64,000 bases of DNA from positions 481,075 through 545,074 of the forward strand of contig MNCI01002813.1 in assembly GCA_015680685.1 (NCBI GenBank), in the 5' to 3' direction. A model generated the notes under the pieces. That model worked only from the letters and a program-made list of their open reading frames with translations, was not told the origin of the DNA and did no database searches. The stretch is from Gnetum montanum (taxonomy: Eukaryota; Streptophyta; Gnetopsida; Gnetales; Gnetaceae). Positions 21,432 through 32,295 of the stretch are shown in pieces (position 1 is the first letter of the stretch; each line of letters starts with the position of its first letter). The position numbers were made by a program, and so were the translations under genes.

Positions 21432-22363
21432 AAATTAATTTTTTAAAAGTATTTTTGATATTTCTATTAAAACCATAGAGGCTACAAGATTTAGTCTAGG
21501 TAATCTATCTATCATGAATACATAGACAAGAAACTATGATGATACCAAATTTTCTTCAAGTGGTACATAATCTAGATGCTTTGATATCCCAATCTTCTTC
21601 ATTAAAAGGAAACTACTATGGGCTAATTTTCTTAATCATATATTTTGAAACTATAATATTATTTTAATTCTAATATTTACTAAGCTTGTATCATGTCTTC
21701 TAAACTCTTTTTAGGAATTGGAGAATTATGAATAGAAATGGCCTAAGGAAAAGAGGATAGTAAAGAAAGTTATTAGAACATAAACTATTATCATTCATAG
21801 GCTTCCCTTGCATAAGTCTATTTTATTCAAAGAAGCATCCAAACATCATCCTTATTAATGCACTTTCCAATTCACTTTTCTAGAAAATAAATACCCTAGG
21901 TATAGCAATTAATGAGATCAAGTCCTCCATCTTTCTTACTACTAGTGTAGATATCCTAAGTAACTCTAGAAAAATATTTTCTATGTTGCTTAGAAAACTA
22001 AAGAAATTGACAAATACTATGATTAATTCTATTATAGAAGCTTTTAAAGGATTCCAATAATTGGATTAATTAACATAAGTTGATTGAAGCATTTGCTTAA
22101 TAGCTAAAACTTTACTAGTAAGGATAAGCTTTCTTTCTATTCATTTATCAAGCTTATTTTCAATTTTATCAACTACATTATTCTATAAAATATTAAGATT
22201 AACATTAAAATAAAAAGATATTTCTAAAATTTTGAAGACAATCTTTTTTTTCAACATTTCCAAGGCTTGAGCGTAACCCATTAATTAATATTTCCATTAC
22301 ATTAATCCAAGTTCTAGATGGCATGTAGTAATCCTCCACTTTAGTTAAAAGAGTATTGATATG
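21432..22363 (-). pseudogene. LINE G, RT C-terminal segment
   Basis: Minus strand around 21957-21826 reads YTSSKKDGGLDLINCYT then KCINKDDVWMLL, the KKEGGLGLIN motif of plant LINEs just after the RT thumb. It is the middle piece of LINE G: upstream sequence is at 38750-40703, across element C, and downstream sequence is at 16.4-17.7 kb, across LINE H. Confidence 0.75.
22359..22363. repeat. Target-site duplication of element C, left
   Basis: atatg directly before the LTR start TGATGAG; identical to 38745-38749. Confidence 0.85.
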
Positions 22364-23259
22364 TGATGAGTAGCAGGTAATCCCTACATCTAACCATACA
22401 AATCACAAACATTAACATACATTTTAGTCAAATTTAATATACTTATTTACCTAAGTAGATAATATTCCTAAATGGTGAATTATGTAGTTGTAATTCATTG
22501 TTCTCCCAATCTACACTTGTGTTAATCTATGTGTACAGTTAAGTGGTGTTGAGGCATAAGATATATTTTTTTATAATTTTTATATTTTGATATCCTAGTT
22601 GCTAAAGGAATAAATGAATGAAGATTTAATCCTTAAATTATCTAACAAATTAGTTGCTATAATAAATAGCTATCCTAACTTATAGTATCCATTCCCACTT
22701 TTTGTACGCATCCTACACTTATATTAATGATGCTAAGTTACCAAGTGTCTACTACTAGAAATACCAAGTATCCACTATTGGAATTATCAAGAATTAATAT
22801 GTTATGCTGGAAGTAATTGTACTTACATGCTTATAAATAATAACATTAATTACTTAAGAATGGGAATGTAAATTGCATGTAAATTATTGAAGAGTAGAAT
22901 TATGCTAATATAAGTATTGCAATGGATATAGGAAATCTCAATTTTATTTTCATACATGAAAATGTGTCCAAGTACATGGACACTCAAATAAAATGTTGTA
23001 CAATCTCTTAAATCTATACTACAAGAACTCAGAGGAAAAATATTCCAACTTCTATAGGAAGAAGCTACAAGAATTTGGCTAAGACTATGACCAAAAGGTA
23101 CCATAAATGAGAAGGCTATGCGTATTTATATAGGCAATAATTGCATTAGCATTAATGTACTTGAATTAATTCATCATACCATGCATTAATAGGGAGAAAT
23201 CAATGGGACTACATCAATGAGCATGCATTAACACAACTTGTCTTATTGATGATTAATCA
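22364..23259 (-). repeat. 3' LTR of element C
   Basis: Starts tgatgagtagcaggtaatcc and ends ttaatca (decayed CTCATCA). Minus-strand TATA box at 23123-23132 (tatttatata). Aligns along its length with 37847-38744, with many point differences and small indels, so C is old. Confidence 0.85.
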
Positions 23260-24226
23260 TACCCTCGTGATTGACTACAAACTCATCCTCAAGTGAGAAA
23301 ATTTAGGATCAAATTTCTTACAAAATTTGGAAAAGTATGGGACTTATTAAAAGATTGACTAACTAAGTAACTCTAAGTAACTTTGAATGTCAGATTATAT
23401 AGTTTTACAAAAATGAATACCCTTTTACAAAAAAATTGGATACTTAAATAAAATTTTAGCATGCACTTCTTAAATGGATGAAGACATGATGAATTCTCAT
23501 ATGGAGCCTAGCGAGAGATGCTCTTGTGGCTTGGATGATCCTTCATCATGTCCTAGTCCTACTAGAGACTATAGCTATCTTGCTACTACTATTAAAAGCT
23601 TGAAAGTCTCCAACAGTACTTTCATCTTCTTCTATTTACTCTATGGATCATACATGGTCTAGTATGCATCACTTGTATGGGGTGGTGAAACTATATTCCA
23701 TGGGCATGACATTGAAGGAAATGGTTCTTTCATGTTAGTAAATGAAGTTACAAATGTCTTTCATTTAATATTGAACATCTTTACTAGGTTCTACAGCTCT
23801 TGGTACTTGTTCATTAGTCATCTAAGTTCTCAAAAATAGCTCATTGATCAATGAATCTACGTTTAAGAACTTTAAGATCTGCATTGACTATCTCCAACTT
23901 TTTTTTTGTCTCTTTATAAAGCTTGAATTTTGTCTCATAATGAATGTAGGAGCTAGAGACCTACTTCTCTAGGTTAGATGTCAACCTCCCAACTGTTAGC
24001 ATTACCAATATTGTATATTGGAGGTTAGCTAGCTCCATGTACTCTATCATCTCATTGATCTGGAACTCCTCTAGGTAGATTCCTACCTTGTTATATGCAT
24101 TTAGTCCTTTAAAGATAGACTATCATACATTATCTCATTGCTAGAGTTGTTGGAGGATCTCATTCATCTTTACATTGGCTAATTTCATCTCTTTCTTAAT
24201 AATTTTTTTGAGTAGCCAAACCTAGT
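23260..24226 (-). pseudogene. Element C interior with coiled-coil frame
   Basis: On the minus strand about 24200-23820 reads MNEILQQL, GIYLEEFQINEMIEYMELAN, HYETKFKLYKETKKKLEIVN and ADLKVLKRRFIDQ with few stops, a charged heptad-like protein of unknown family. The left part (23260-23800) shows no clear coding. Element A interrupts the interior at 24226. Confidence 0.5.
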
Positions 24227-24436
24227 TGATGAGAGTGGTTACTCTAGCAGTTACTCTAGTAGTTATTCTAATTATTAGAGTGGTTACTCTAGCAGTTACT
24301 TTAGCAGTTATTCTAATTATCAGATTGGTTACTCTAGTAGTTATTTTAATTATTAGAGTGGTTATTCTAGCGGTTACTTTAGTAGTTATTCTAGTTATTA
24401 GAGTGGTTACTCTGATTATTAGAGTAGTTGCTACCA
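24227..24436 (+). repeat. TAGAGTGGTTACTCTAGCAG minisatellite, U3 of A 5' LTR
   Basis: Repeats built from gttactctagcag and attattctaattattagagtg in units of 12-36 bp, all multiples of 3. In the plus frame they read SGYSSSYSSSYSNY with TAG (or CAG, as at 24319) between units. Copies are also at 31574-31787, 41480-41716 and 50369-50582. They lie just upstream of the TATA box. Confidence 0.9.
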
Positions 24437-24440
24437 AGTC

Positions 24441-24448
24441 TATAAATA
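24441..24448 (+). promoter_or_regulatory. TATA box of element A
   Basis: TATAAATA in the context aagtctataaatacagtg, at the end of the minisatellite. The same box is at 31788-31795 in the 3' LTR and, decayed, in the LTRs of B. Confidence 0.8.
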
Positions 24449-25206
24449 CAGTGCCTAGGCGCATAATTGGAAAAGAAGTCTTTTAGTAGTCAAGTAGCAA
24501 AACTCTTGTAGTCTATTTGAAAGTTAGAGTATTTTCCAAATGGCCACAGTAGGAGGTCTAAGTCTTGATAGATCTTTATTTGATCATTGTGTACTTGAGC
24601 ACACCTTGTGTATGGCAATAAAGACAAGCTCTTTGATTCATCCTTGCAGCACTTGAGATTTCTTTTCTTACACATTTATTTTATTTTCTTATGCATTTAT
24701 TTTATGTTATTTTATTTTATGTAGTTTACATTTCTATTATTAGCATAATAATTCATTTTGATCAATTAATCAAATTTTTAAATTACACAAGCTTGACTAC
24801 TTCAAGCATGCATGTAATGCTTGGTAACCCAATAATGATTATTGTTTGGTAATCCTAGTAGTGTTGCACTAGTTTAGGATGTGTATGAAAAGTGTGAACA
24901 GATGTTGGTGTTAGGATTAGTTAGAACTTAGTTAATGAGTAGTTAAGTTAAATTAATCACTTAGTTACCTCTCTCCTTCCCTACTAGCACAGTACATAAA
25001 AACATAAAAGCTATAAAAATCATATGCCTGAAGCTTACGTAACCATACAATTGTGACATACAGGTAAGCTTGGGAAGCCAATGATCAACCAACCCATCCT
25101 TGTTCCACAAGGTCACATAAGCACTTAGTCCTTAGAATTCAACCAGATCGTGTGTGAAATGCTCATATTCATATGGTTGAGCATAGGGGTACCTCATCGC
25201 TCATCA

Positions 25207-25229
25207 TTGGCATCATTTCTAGGGACTTA
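25207..25229 (+). promoter_or_regulatory. Primer-binding site of element A
   Basis: ttggcatcatttctagggac directly after the LTR; the counterpart in B reads ttggcactgttgttagggac. Athila-type tRNA-Asp site with extra decay. Confidence 0.75.
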
Positions 25230-25299
25230 CTTTTTTGTGTGCTAACTAGAACATATGAAATCATTAAAATTTTTAGAATGAACCATTAGGGTTGGTTGA

Positions 25300-27240
25300 G
25301 AAAATAATAAATAAGAATACATTGCACACTGAATAGACAAGTATGTCTCCTTCTTCATACGAAAGTGCCTCACCGCCTAGGTTTGAAACAGGAAAAAGTC
25401 AACGATGTAATACACATGATGTTGATTTACAAGTCCCTCAACAAGTTTGAGTGGTATATATTCATCCCAATGAATATATAACAGACTTCACCTTTATCCT
25501 CCATTAAGATGAAAAACTAGGTTGGTGAGACTTAGAAGGTAACATAGTATTACCTCCCGACTGTTCAGTCCCGAGCATGAAAAACTAGGTTGGTGAGACT
25601 TACATGTATAATACATTGTGCAAGACCATGAATCAAGAGAATACTATCCCACATAGGAACAATGTCAAAGAGACTTGCAATAGGAGAGAAATCATATGTC
25701 TTTGAAGGGTAAGTGATCCCAGGATGCCCCACATGTCTTAAGAGAAAATGAGGATGGTGAACCTACCTCAGGCAGTCAGCCACACAACGATGTTCCTTTC
25801 CTTGAATTTGGCCAAGGGGTTGTGTATTAGGACCTTCATTCCACTATTTATAACCTAGGTTTTGATTCCCATGGGCAAAAAGGATCTAAAATAGGGATGT
25901 GAACTCATGATAAAGGTGGACATTCTGATTGTAATCACGATCGAGGTTGAGATTACAAAAGAGAAGGTAGCAGATACTGTCATGGTGACAGTTCTCATTC
26001 TTCTTCACCTTCAGCATCTCCTTCATCCTCTCCTTTAATATATAGGCATGGTCATAAAGAAAAAGACCATGGGAATAAAGGTATACAAAGTGGAATTCAT
26101 AGATGAAACAATCAGGAAAGGGGATGAGGACACTCTAGAGAGTTACGATATAGAAGAAAGGAGAGTAGGGAACAACATAGGCATTATAGATGCCATGATC
26201 GAGATGATCACAATGAAACACTCCTTGATACTCAAAGTATTTTTGACATAATTAAGGCTATTATAATTCCAACAAGGCATTAGAAAGATAGTAGGATCAA
26301 GAGATTAGATATGAACAACATCCCACAATTTGAAGGGAGATACAACGTTGACCCTCAAAATCATTTACAAGCATTCTATGATGCATGTGCCTTATAGAAC
26401 ATAGAGAATGAATGGAAAAAACATAATTTGTTCCCATGGATACTAGTTAAATAAGTAGAAAGATGGTACTACTCTTTAGAATTGGAATCCATTCGTAGGT
26501 GGAGTACTATGTTAGAACTATATGATGAGAAGTACCAAACATACTCCCAAGTGTCTAACTTGAAAAAGAAAATCTAATGCTAGAAACAAGGAGGACATGA
26601 ACCCTTGGATGCTACCATGGGCCAATACTATGCACTATTACATCATTGCCTTGGCCATGGTTATTCATAAAGGGATCAACTACGCTATCTCATGGATGGG
26701 CTTACCCATGAAATGAAAAGAACCCTTGGGACTTATACCCAAGGGAGACTATTCAAGCCTAGGTCCCATCAAATTCAAAGACTATTGGAGCAAGTTACTA
26801 AGGAAGAAAGTGAGCTATGGAAGAGATAAAGTGCAGAAGAGTATAATCAAGATCTTTCCCTTTGGAAGAGGGGAGTAAGATTTTGTGAGGATGAAGAAGA
26901 GTCACCACTCGAAGAGATGGTGAATAGGAAAACTTTGCCTATCCAAAAGATGACATCAAAAGTTTTAGCAAACTTAGACCAAATGTGGGATTCCCTAGAC
27001 AATAGATTTCAAACTATTCTTAAAATAGTAGAGGAGTCTAGAGAGCAAGGTAGGGAGACAAGAAAAAAAGAAGAGGCTGAACATGCACATAGCAAGGGTA
27101 AGGGAAAAGTTGCCATCATTAAAAAGGTTGTGGATTTAGAAACAAACAATGATAGTGGATGTGAGATATATCAATATGACCATCCTAATGGATTTTGCCC
27201 TATAATCTCACATCTGTAGGAGTTTGGGGTGTATGCACTC
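25300..27240 (+). pseudogene. Element A gag
   Basis: Leader, then a D/H/K-rich N-terminus (25880-26240) and the gag core from 26311: MNNIPQFEGRYNVDPQNHL, IRRWSTMLELYDEKYQTYSQ, ALLHHCLGHGYS and RSHQIQRLLEQVTKEESELW. A 100-codon open frame 26917-27219 carries the C-terminal part, with KGKGKVAIIKK and a knuckle remnant CEIYQYDHPNGFC in which the second Cys has become Tyr. Several TAG/TAA stops upstream. Confidence 0.8.
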
Positions 27241-27717
27241 AACCCACAAATAAACAAAACGTAAACACACCAAAGGTCACCTTATTCTCAAGGTAACCCA
27301 AGGCAGTTCCACCAACCCTTAACATATTATCCCAGTGGAACTCCGCCACAACCGATTGAGCAATATCAATAGTGGCAGCACTCAAACGCATGGGAAATGC
27401 CACCACCAAGGCAATAGTATCCTTTCCAAAAACCTAACTCATATGGATATTACTTATAGCAGCCAATCTCTCCACGTGACTCTACTGGTCACATCACTCT
27501 TTAACCTTACTACCAAGCCCATGAGTATTATGGGACTCCCTCTTCTAGAAGTGATATTCCGAAAGCATATCATCCTTCTCATCTAGCTGCATCTCTTCCA
27601 CCAATAGCTCTACTACCACCTACTCTCATGATGTAAGGTGAAATCCCTACCCAGCTGCAACAACGTAATGCCACGAGGGCTGTTAACTCTCAACCTACTA
27701 TTGCTTCCAACAATCAC

Positions 27718-28013
27718 ATGAAGAAAAGACCTTTCTTTAGAACCAATAGTCTAAGAAAGCCCTTACAATCACAAGCAACTAATTCCTTAGATGCCTTAGT
27801 ATCAATCAAAACTTTAGAGCCCCATTCAACCCAATCACCGCACTTAATGCATATTATCATGTTAACACATGTTGTCACCAATTGGATCAAAGCTAGACAC
27901 CTTCCAAAGAAATTATTTGGTCATGGGAGTCCTTTGATATACTTACAAATTATTGGAAATGCACTATGCAAGGCTCTTTTGGATTTAGGTTCTAGTGTCA
28001 ACTTAATTTCTTA
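27718..28013 (+). pseudogene. Element A protease
   Basis: A 98-codon frame ending ALLDLGSSVNLIS, the catalytic D-L/T/S-G-S motif, preceded by LIYLQIIGNALCK. The middle residue of the triad is Leu where Thr/Ser is usual; B has the same LLDLGS form, so it may be an ancestral feature of this family. Confidence 0.75.
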
Positions 28014-28539
28014 AGAAATTTATAAGTCTTGGAACCTACCTCCATTGAAAAAGAACAACATCTTTCTAGAGTCGGCCATCTAGTCCATCACTATTCCATT
28101 GGGACTAGTGGAAGACATTGTTATCACTATTTGTGGATGGTCGTACCTGCTAACTTCCTAATGATTTAGGTAAACAATGGTAAGGGGGACTTCCCAATCA
28201 TAATGGGAAGAGCATGGATAAGCACCATTGATGCATGCCTAGGAATTCATGATCTTTCCCTATAAATATCAAAGAAAATATATTTAGAAAGATCGAGAAG
28301 AAGAAATTTTTGTGCATTGCATATAGTGATAGGGTGTAATTACATGTAGAGGTCATGGTTTGTGCAAAGTTTAGTATTTCCTGCATGCAACCAGTGTGTA
28401 CAAGTGATTAACATAAAAAGATGCCTATATGCAGCAACCACATAATAAGAAGACACCTAGTGGTTGATAACTGATCAAGAAAGTAGTTCACTCATATGCA
28501 TGGAACCAACTGAGGGTTTGACTTGTGCTTACGTCAATA

Positions 28540-29580
28540 GCATAGATGGATTAGATCAAGTCCACTGCCAACTTCCAAGTCTTAACCTTGAAAATATCAA
28601 CTAGGGGAAGTTCGAAATCCCTAAGAAATTTAAGTAGGAGCCCCTCAAGTTGAAACCATTTCCCACCAGTATGGAATACACATTCCTTAAAAATGGAAAA
28701 TTGGTAATTATCAATGCTAAGCTTGCTCCGCAATAGAAAGAAGAACTATTGAAGGTAATAAATAAATGGTTGGAAGCCTTCACTTTGTCATATCTCCAAT
28801 TAATTGGAATAGATCCTAGGCTATACCACCATAGAATTTACACTAACCCCTCCATGAAGCCTCAAAGAAAACCGCAGAGGTGATTGAACAATAAGCTAAA
28901 GCAAGTAGTTAAGCAAGAAATTGAATAACTTCTCAAGGTTAGGTTCATATACCCCATTTTTAATAGCAAATGGATTATCCCCTTAGTTATTGTGCCTAAA
29001 ATGAGAGGCAAATGGAGGGTGTGCATAGATTTTAGGCTACTAGGTATTGAAACATTCAAAGATTACTTTTCATTTTCATTTGTTGACCATGTCTTAGACA
29101 CCATCGTAGGGCATCGCTGTTATAGTTTTCTGGATGGATATAGTAGATATAACCAAATACAAATAGCCCCAGAAGACCAAGCTAAGACTACGTTCACTAG
29201 TCCTTGGGAACGTTCACATACAAATAGATGTCATTTGGCTTATGTAATGCCCTTGCAACATTTCAATGACTAGTTCTAAGCATATTCCAATAGCAGATAG
29301 GGAATGGCATGGAGGTCTTTATGGATGACTTCTCCACTTATGGATCAAAATTTGATCAAGCCTTAGACTGGTTGGAGCAAGTGTTAAAAAGATGTGTAGA
29401 AACCAATTTGAGACTTAAATAGTAGAAAAGCCATTTGATGGTCCATGAAGGCATAGTACTAGGACAAAAAATCTCACACACAGGGATAGAGGTAGACCCT
29501 GAGAAAATCAAAGTTATCCAAGGAATTACCCAATAATCAGAAACTGTCAAAGATATTTGATCATTTCTTGGACATACTAG
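28540..29580 (+). pseudogene. Element A reverse transcriptase
   Basis: Contains GKWRVCIDFRLL (29007-29042), DGYSRYNQIQIAPEDQAKTT (29128-29187) and the catalytic box FMDDFSTYG (29318-29344), then the thumb with LRL..KSHLMVHEGI and the GIEVDPEKIKVIQGI block (29475-29525). Stops at single positions; one frame shift near 29215. Confidence 0.85.
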
Positions 29581-29729
29581 CTACTATAGGAGATTTATTG
29601 AGAACTTTTAAAAGGTTTCCAAACCATTGGTAGAATTAACAAAAAAGGATATACCTTTCAAGTGGACCAAGGAATGCAAATTAGCTTTTCAAACTTTGAA
29701 ATAGAAGCTAGTAGAAACACCCATTCTAC

Positions 29730-30120
29730 AAGCTCCTGACTAGTTCAAACCATTCCATATCATTACTGACACATCCAACTATGCCTTAGGAGCCATACTT
29801 ATATAGTTAGATGAACAAAAGCATCCTTATTACATCCACTGTGCAAGTAGAAGTATCGCTGGTGCACAACTTAACTACACTACCACAGAGAAAGAATTAA
29901 CGGCTGTAGTGTTTGCACTAGAAAAGTTTACACACTATGTATTGAGATATAAAGTATATATACATACATATCATAGTGAAATAAGGTTCCTCATGAATAA
30001 ATGAATGGTAAGCCCTCATATCATACGATGGCTTGTAATCTTGCAAGAGTTTGATCTTATGATGATTGATCATAAAGGCACCAGGAACGTAGTTGCTAAT
30101 CATTTATCTCAATTGTGATG
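29730..30120 (+). pseudogene. Element A RNase H
   Basis: HIITDTSNYALGAIL (catalytic Asp in TDTS), HCASRSIAGAQLNYTTTEKE (catalytic Glu in TEKE), LAVVFALEKF-like helix, and the C-terminal MIDHKGTRNVVANHLSQL. One TAG and one TGA interrupt the frame. Confidence 0.8.
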
Positions 30121-30539
30121 GGACAAAAAAGGGGACAAGTATCCAATTTCTAATTATTTTCTTGATGAATTCCTCTTTGTTGGTGTAGTGAATAATCAAT
30201 CACCCACAGAGACAAACTGGTATAGTAGCATTCTTACCTATCTCCTCACCCAAAAAATACTAAAAGAGTTAAACCTTAAGAAGAAATAATAGTTTCTTTA
30301 TCGAGCTAAGTACTTTATGGAAATCAATGGGAAACTTTACAAAGTGTGTCCTAATGGCTTGGTTCGATGGTGTGTTCTTGATATAGATCAATTATGAGTT
30401 TTGCAAGATGCTCATGAGGGTCCTTGTGGGGATCATTACATTGGGAGATGAAGGGCCATGAAGATCTTGCTTGTAGGATATTATTAACCTACATTGTTTC
30501 AGGTTGTTCATCAATTCATCCAATATTGTGACCACTTTA
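30121..30539 (+). pseudogene. Element A integrase, N-terminal fragment only
   Basis: Carries the connection region and the start of the HHCC zinc-binding domain, ending FIQYCDHF at about 30535. The sequence then switches at once to the 3' internal region also seen in B (tttacacaaccttgttcttgg). The DDE core and C-terminal domain are missing, so an internal deletion removed most of integrase. A could not have moved on its own after that. Confidence 0.75.
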
Positions 30540-31573
30540 CACAACCTTGTTCTTGGGATTCCATTCCATTCTCTCCTCTCCATCTTTCTTCCCATTTTCC
30601 TCCTCATTGCTGATTTTATCATTAGTCCATTCTAAGTTGATGCATTATTTTTATTTGGTAAATTCTTATGGGTAAGTTTTTAACTCTTGCTTCCAAATAA
30701 CATTCCTAGAGCCTATGGACTCTTTGGTTTGTGGGTTTGTTATGGCATAAAAGGCATGAACCTGCTTTGGGGAGGACCCACTGACATTCCTTTTTGGTGA
30801 AATTGTTAAGTTATTTTCCTTAAACATTTCCTACAATCAATCATCTCTTATTTCATCACAATCCATGACATCCATTTTATTGGAATTGCCATTGTTATTT
30901 TTTTCCATCTTTCTTGTTCTTCATATTTTTCCATCTTATAGCTACTGGAGGTTCTCTTAGTTGTGGGGATCCTGGCACACATTTTTCAATATTCTCCATT
31001 TTATTATTTGCCTAACCCCTACACCTTGGGTAGTCACTTGTGATAAATATTTGAACCAGTTTCTGCCATAATCACAACTCAATCAATGCACTTCATATTG
31101 AGGTAAGGTATCAACTGCATTGTGGTTTATCTATCCTTGCTCATTTGTGACTATGTTGTGTGTGTAGATGATGATCATACAAATAATGGATTGGGCTTGG
31201 AGGAAGTACTCTAGATGGACTAGAACTAGAGCATTTATGAAATGATCAAGTCTTGTGATGTGGCTATGGATAAACAATGGAAGGTGAAATCTTAGCATTG
31301 GCAGCAACATGCTTCATTTTTTTCTCTCTTTCTCTACAAGATGTCAAATAAAGGCTTGGATGTTATTTATGTACGAGTGGTCACCATAATGGTCATGAAC
31401 ACTAATGTTGTAATATGTTTATTGATTCGTTCACTAGGGACATTGAGTCTATCATCCCATTCCACAGCCAGTTGTCAGTTAGTCAATAATCCCATACCTT
31501 CTCAATATTTTGTAAAGGACTTGTTTCTTTTCTTCTATACTCGAGGAAAAGTTTTCATTCAGTCATGGGGGTA
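30540..31573 (+). pseudogene. Element A 3' internal region (env-like position), ORF3 remnant
   Basis: From about 30785 it aligns with the reverse complement of 42482-41717 in B. The shared frames include DHTNNGLGLEE, AMDKQWKVKS, MSNKGLDVIYV and NTNVVICLLIRSLGTLSLSS. The frame around TRGKVFIQSWGYD continues into the 3' LTR. Athila elements carry an env-like ORF in this place; there is no clear envelope motif here and I call it only ORF3. Confidence 0.6.
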
Positions 31574-31903
31574 TGATAAGAGTGGTTACTCTAGCAGTTA
31601 CTCTAATTATTAGAGTGGTTTTTCTAGTGGTTACTTTAGTAGTTATTCTAATTATTAGAGTGGTTACTCTAGCAATTACTCTATTAGTTATTTTAATTAT
31701 TAGAATGGTTACTCTAGCAGTTACTTTAGCATTTATTCTAATTATTTGAGCAGTTACTCTAATTATTAGAGTAGTTTCTCCCAAGTCTATAAATACAGTG
31801 CCCAGGTGCACAGTTAGAAAAGAACTCTTTTAGCAATCAAGTGCCCATAGTAGGAGGTCTAAGTGTGGATAGATCTTTATTCGAGCATTATGTACCTAAG
31901 CAC
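31574..31903 (+). repeat. 3' LTR of element A (start only)
   Basis: Starts tgataagagtgg (cf. TGATGAG), minisatellite to 31787, TATAAATA 31788-31795, then matches 24449 onward until the gap. Differs from the 5' LTR in repeat number and many bases. Confidence 0.85.
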
Positions 31904-32295
31904 NNNNNNNNNNNNNNNNNNNNNNNNNNNNNNNNNNNNNNNNNNNNNNNNNNNNNNNNNNNNNNNNNNNNNNNNNNNNNNNNNNNNNNNNNNNNNNNNN
32001 NNNNNNNNNNNNNNNNNNNNNNNNNNNNNNNNNNNNNNNNNNNNNNNNNNNNNNNNNNNNNNNNNNNNNNNNNNNNNNNNNNNNNNNNNNNNNNNNNNNN
32101 NNNNNNNNNNNNNNNNNNNNNNNNNNNNNNNNNNNNNNNNNNNNNNNNNNNNNNNNNNNNNNNNNNNNNNNNNNNNNNNNNNNNNNNNNNNNNNNNNNNN
32201 NNNNNNNNNNNNNNNNNNNNNNNNNNNNNNNNNNNNNNNNNNNNNNNNNNNNNNNNNNNNNNNNNNNNNNNNNNNNNNNNNNNNNNNNNNNNNNN
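31904..32295. other. Assembly gap (392 N)
   Basis: Replaces the rest of the A 3' LTR and its right flank. Sequence after the gap does not match the LTR, so the real missing length is probably greater than 392 bases. Confidence 0.95.

Larger units (their letters stand above)
24227..25206 (+). repeat. 5' LTR of element A
   Basis: 980 bp, TGATGAG to CTCATCA. Layout: Y/S-coding minisatellite (24227-24436), TATAAATA at 24441-24448, transcribed region with a T-rich stretch (24660-24730), and the U5 tail tggttgagcataggggtacc near the end. Confidence 0.9.
24227..32295 (+). mobile_element. Athila-like Ty3/gypsy element A, nested in C
   Basis: 5' LTR 24227-25206, primer site 25207-25229, gag, protease, RT, RNase H, a truncated integrase, a 3' internal region, and the first 330 bases of the 3' LTR before a 392 N gap. 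Upstream flank pentamer ctagt; the matching right pentamer falls in the gap, so the right end here is only the gap edge. Closely related to element B. Confidence 0.88.

Noticed and set aside
24222-24486. ILE/THR/VAL/ARG-rich repeat proteins (both strands) from the minisatellites at 24.2, 31.6, 41.5 and 50.4 kb
   Set aside because: Alternative frames of the same repeat. Only the Y/S frame is joined to a conserved upstream frame in A and B, so the others are shadows.
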